From contig NZ_CP092487.1 in NCBI RefSeq assembly GCF_022429565.1, forward strand, positions 2,932,001 through 2,996,000: a stretch of 64,000 bases of DNA, given 5' to 3'. The notes beneath the pieces were generated by a model, which was given only the letters and a program-made list of their open reading frames with translations, was not told the DNA's origin and searched no databases. The DNA is from Lutibacter sp. A64 (GTDB taxonomy: Bacteria; Bacteroidota; Bacteroidia; Flavobacteriales; Flavobacteriaceae). Positions 62,957 to 64,000 of the stretch are shown one piece after another (position 1 is the stretch's first letter; each line of letters starts with the position of its first letter). The position numbers and the translations under genes are program-made.

Positions 62957-63976
62957 CTAAATTACCGATTTAAATTGTTCTAAAAAGCGTACATCGTTTT
63001 CATAAAACATTCTAATATCTGGTATTTGATACAATAACATTGCAATACGTTCTATACCCATTCCAAAAGCGTAACCACTGTAAACATCTGGATCTATATT
63101 TGCATTTTTTAATACATTTGGATCTACCATTCCACAACCCATAATTTCTAACCAACCTGTACCTTTTGTAATTTTATAATCGGTTTCAGTTTCTAAACCC
63201 CAATAAATATCTACTTCGGCACTTGGCTCTGTAAACGGAAAATAAGAAGGGCGTAAACGTATTTTAGATTTTCCAAACATCTCTTTGGTAAAATACAATA
63301 AAGTTTGTTTTAAATCTGCAAAAGAAACGTCTGTATCTATGTATAAACCTTCTACTTGATGAAAAATACAATGTGCACGTGCCGAAATATCTTCATTTCT
63401 AAAAACTCTTCCCGGAGAAATAGTTCTAATTGGCGGTTTATGATTTTCCATATAACGTACTTGTACAGAAGAAGTATGGGTACGTAATAAAATATCTGGA
63501 TTTGTTTCAATAAAAAATGTATCCTGCATATCACGTGCTGGATGGTATTCTGGTAAATTTAAAGCCGTAAAATTATGCCAGTCATCTTCAATTTCAGGAC
63601 CTTCAGAAACTGTAAAACCTATGCGAGAAAAAACATCAATAATTTTATTTCTAACTATAGATATTGGGTGGCGAGAACCTAGTTCTATTGGTTCTTCTGG
63701 TTGTGTTAAATCGCCATAAACACCTTTTTGTTCATTTGCGTTTTCTAAGGCGTCTTTTAGTTGATTTACTTTATCTTGTGCTGCGTTTTTTAACGTATTT
63801 AATGCCTGTCCAAATTCTTTTCTTTCGGCAGGTGCTACATTTTTAAATTCAGCAAATAAATCATTAAGTATTCCTTTTTTACTTAAAAATTTAATTCTAA
63901 AAGTTTCAATTTCTTCTTTGGAAGTTGCGTTAAATGCAGCTACTTCACCAATCAATTCTTTTACTTTATCCAACAT
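62957..63976 (-). CDS. pheS: Phenylalanine--tRNA ligase alpha subunit
   Basis: A 339-residue class II synthetase subunit. N-terminal coiled arm (residues 1-90), then [27 protein letters not shown], motif 2 region [41 protein letters not shown], and motif 3 [18 protein letters not shown] ([21 protein letters not shown]) near the end. Normal length, complete; starts 24 nt from the window edge. Confidence 0.97.
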   Translation of the reverse strand: MLDKVKELIGEVAAFNATSKEEIETFRIKFLSKKGILNDLFAEFKNVAPAERKEFGQALNTLKNAAQDKVNQLKDALENANEQKGVYGDLTQPEEPIELGSRHPISIVRNKIIDVFSRIGFTVSEGPEIEDDWHNFTALNLPEYHPARDMQDTFFIETNPDILLRTHTSSVQVRYMENHKPPIRTISPGRVFRNEDISARAHCIFHQVEGLYIDTDVSFADLKQTLLYFTKEMFGKSKIRLRPSYFPFTEPSAEVDIYWGLETETDYKITKGTGWLEIMGCGMVDPNVLKNANIDPDVYSGYAFGMGIERIAMLLYQIPDIRMFYENDVRFLEQFKSVI

Positions 63977-64000
63977 TTTTATATAAAATTAGAGTGCAAA

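Noticed and set aside
1..64000. CRISPR array, prophage or insertion sequence
   Set aside because: No regularly spaced direct repeats, no cas, integrase, transposase or phage structural genes were seen in either strand.

Overview
The window is AT-rich (roughly 30% GC by eye) chromosomal DNA of a member of the Bacteroidota, most likely a marine Flavobacteriaceae. Three things support this. Promoters carry the TAnnTTTG box rather than a sigma-70 -10 element. Most starts lack a Shine-Dalgarno sequence. The gene content is typical of the group: system II cytochrome c assembly, nrfHA, REC-only response regulators next to PAS kinases, a single-gene Trk/TrkA pair and an S1 sulfatase. There is no rRNA, CRISPR, phage or insertion sequence; one tRNA-Ala(GGC) is present. 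Housekeeping genes include holB, pgk, aspS, tadA, dxs, recA, dut, gpsA and pheS.

Layout. 1-8725: the end of a sulfatase gene, then an AraC-type regulator followed by four transcription units: a MoaF-like protein plus a methyltransferase; a lipoprotein metallo-beta-lactamase-fold alkylsulfatase-like enzyme; a flavin reductase plus egtB plus egtD; and an NmrA/QOR2-like reductase. 8870-13193: tRNA, NYN protein, glutaminase, LysR regulator and a YeiH-type exporter. 13205-17954: holB operon (minus), pgk, Tas-like aldo-keto reductase. 18055-23615: a small inverted-repeat element, nrfHA, an SGNH esterase and the resB/ccsA cytochrome c assembly genes. 23639-28166: a secreted esterase and an acyl-CoA ligase. 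28506-37105: aspS, trkH/trkA, a 47-residue Cys-rich protein, two tandem ClC channels. 37110-43763: tadA, dxs, a TetR-controlled unit, a dehalogenase, an SDR, cupin and DinB proteins. 43862-48323: recA and a RimB-RimK-M14-ABC operon. 48328-60391: an orphan kinase, dut, flippase, fructosamine kinase, gpsA, csp, hemG and two kinase/response-regulator pairs. 60487-63976: propeller proteins and pheS.

Most interesting signals. (1) The four units after the AraC gene each carry two ATTTACC-like half-sites exactly 21 bp apart. The second half-site ends exactly 31 bp before the end of a weak NANNTTTG box in all four cases. This defines an activator-dependent regulon that links ergothioneine-type enzymes (EgtB, EgtD) to a flavoprotein, an exported MBL enzyme, a MoaF-like exported protein and a methyltransferase. 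The combination is unfamiliar to me and is the best candidate for an undescribed pathway. (2) Two TGAT-N4-ATCA (Crp/Fnr-type) palindromes sit 36.5 bp from the end of the -7 box, one before nrfHA and one before hemG. (3) A TetR gene and its neighbouring operon share a 16-bp palindromic operator. (4) A dispersed 21-bp hairpin repeat with covarying arms occurs in three places (near pgk, recA and pheS), and a 182-bp element is bounded by 20-bp inverted repeats.

All assignments come from reading the sequence and remembered family hallmarks; no database search was possible.
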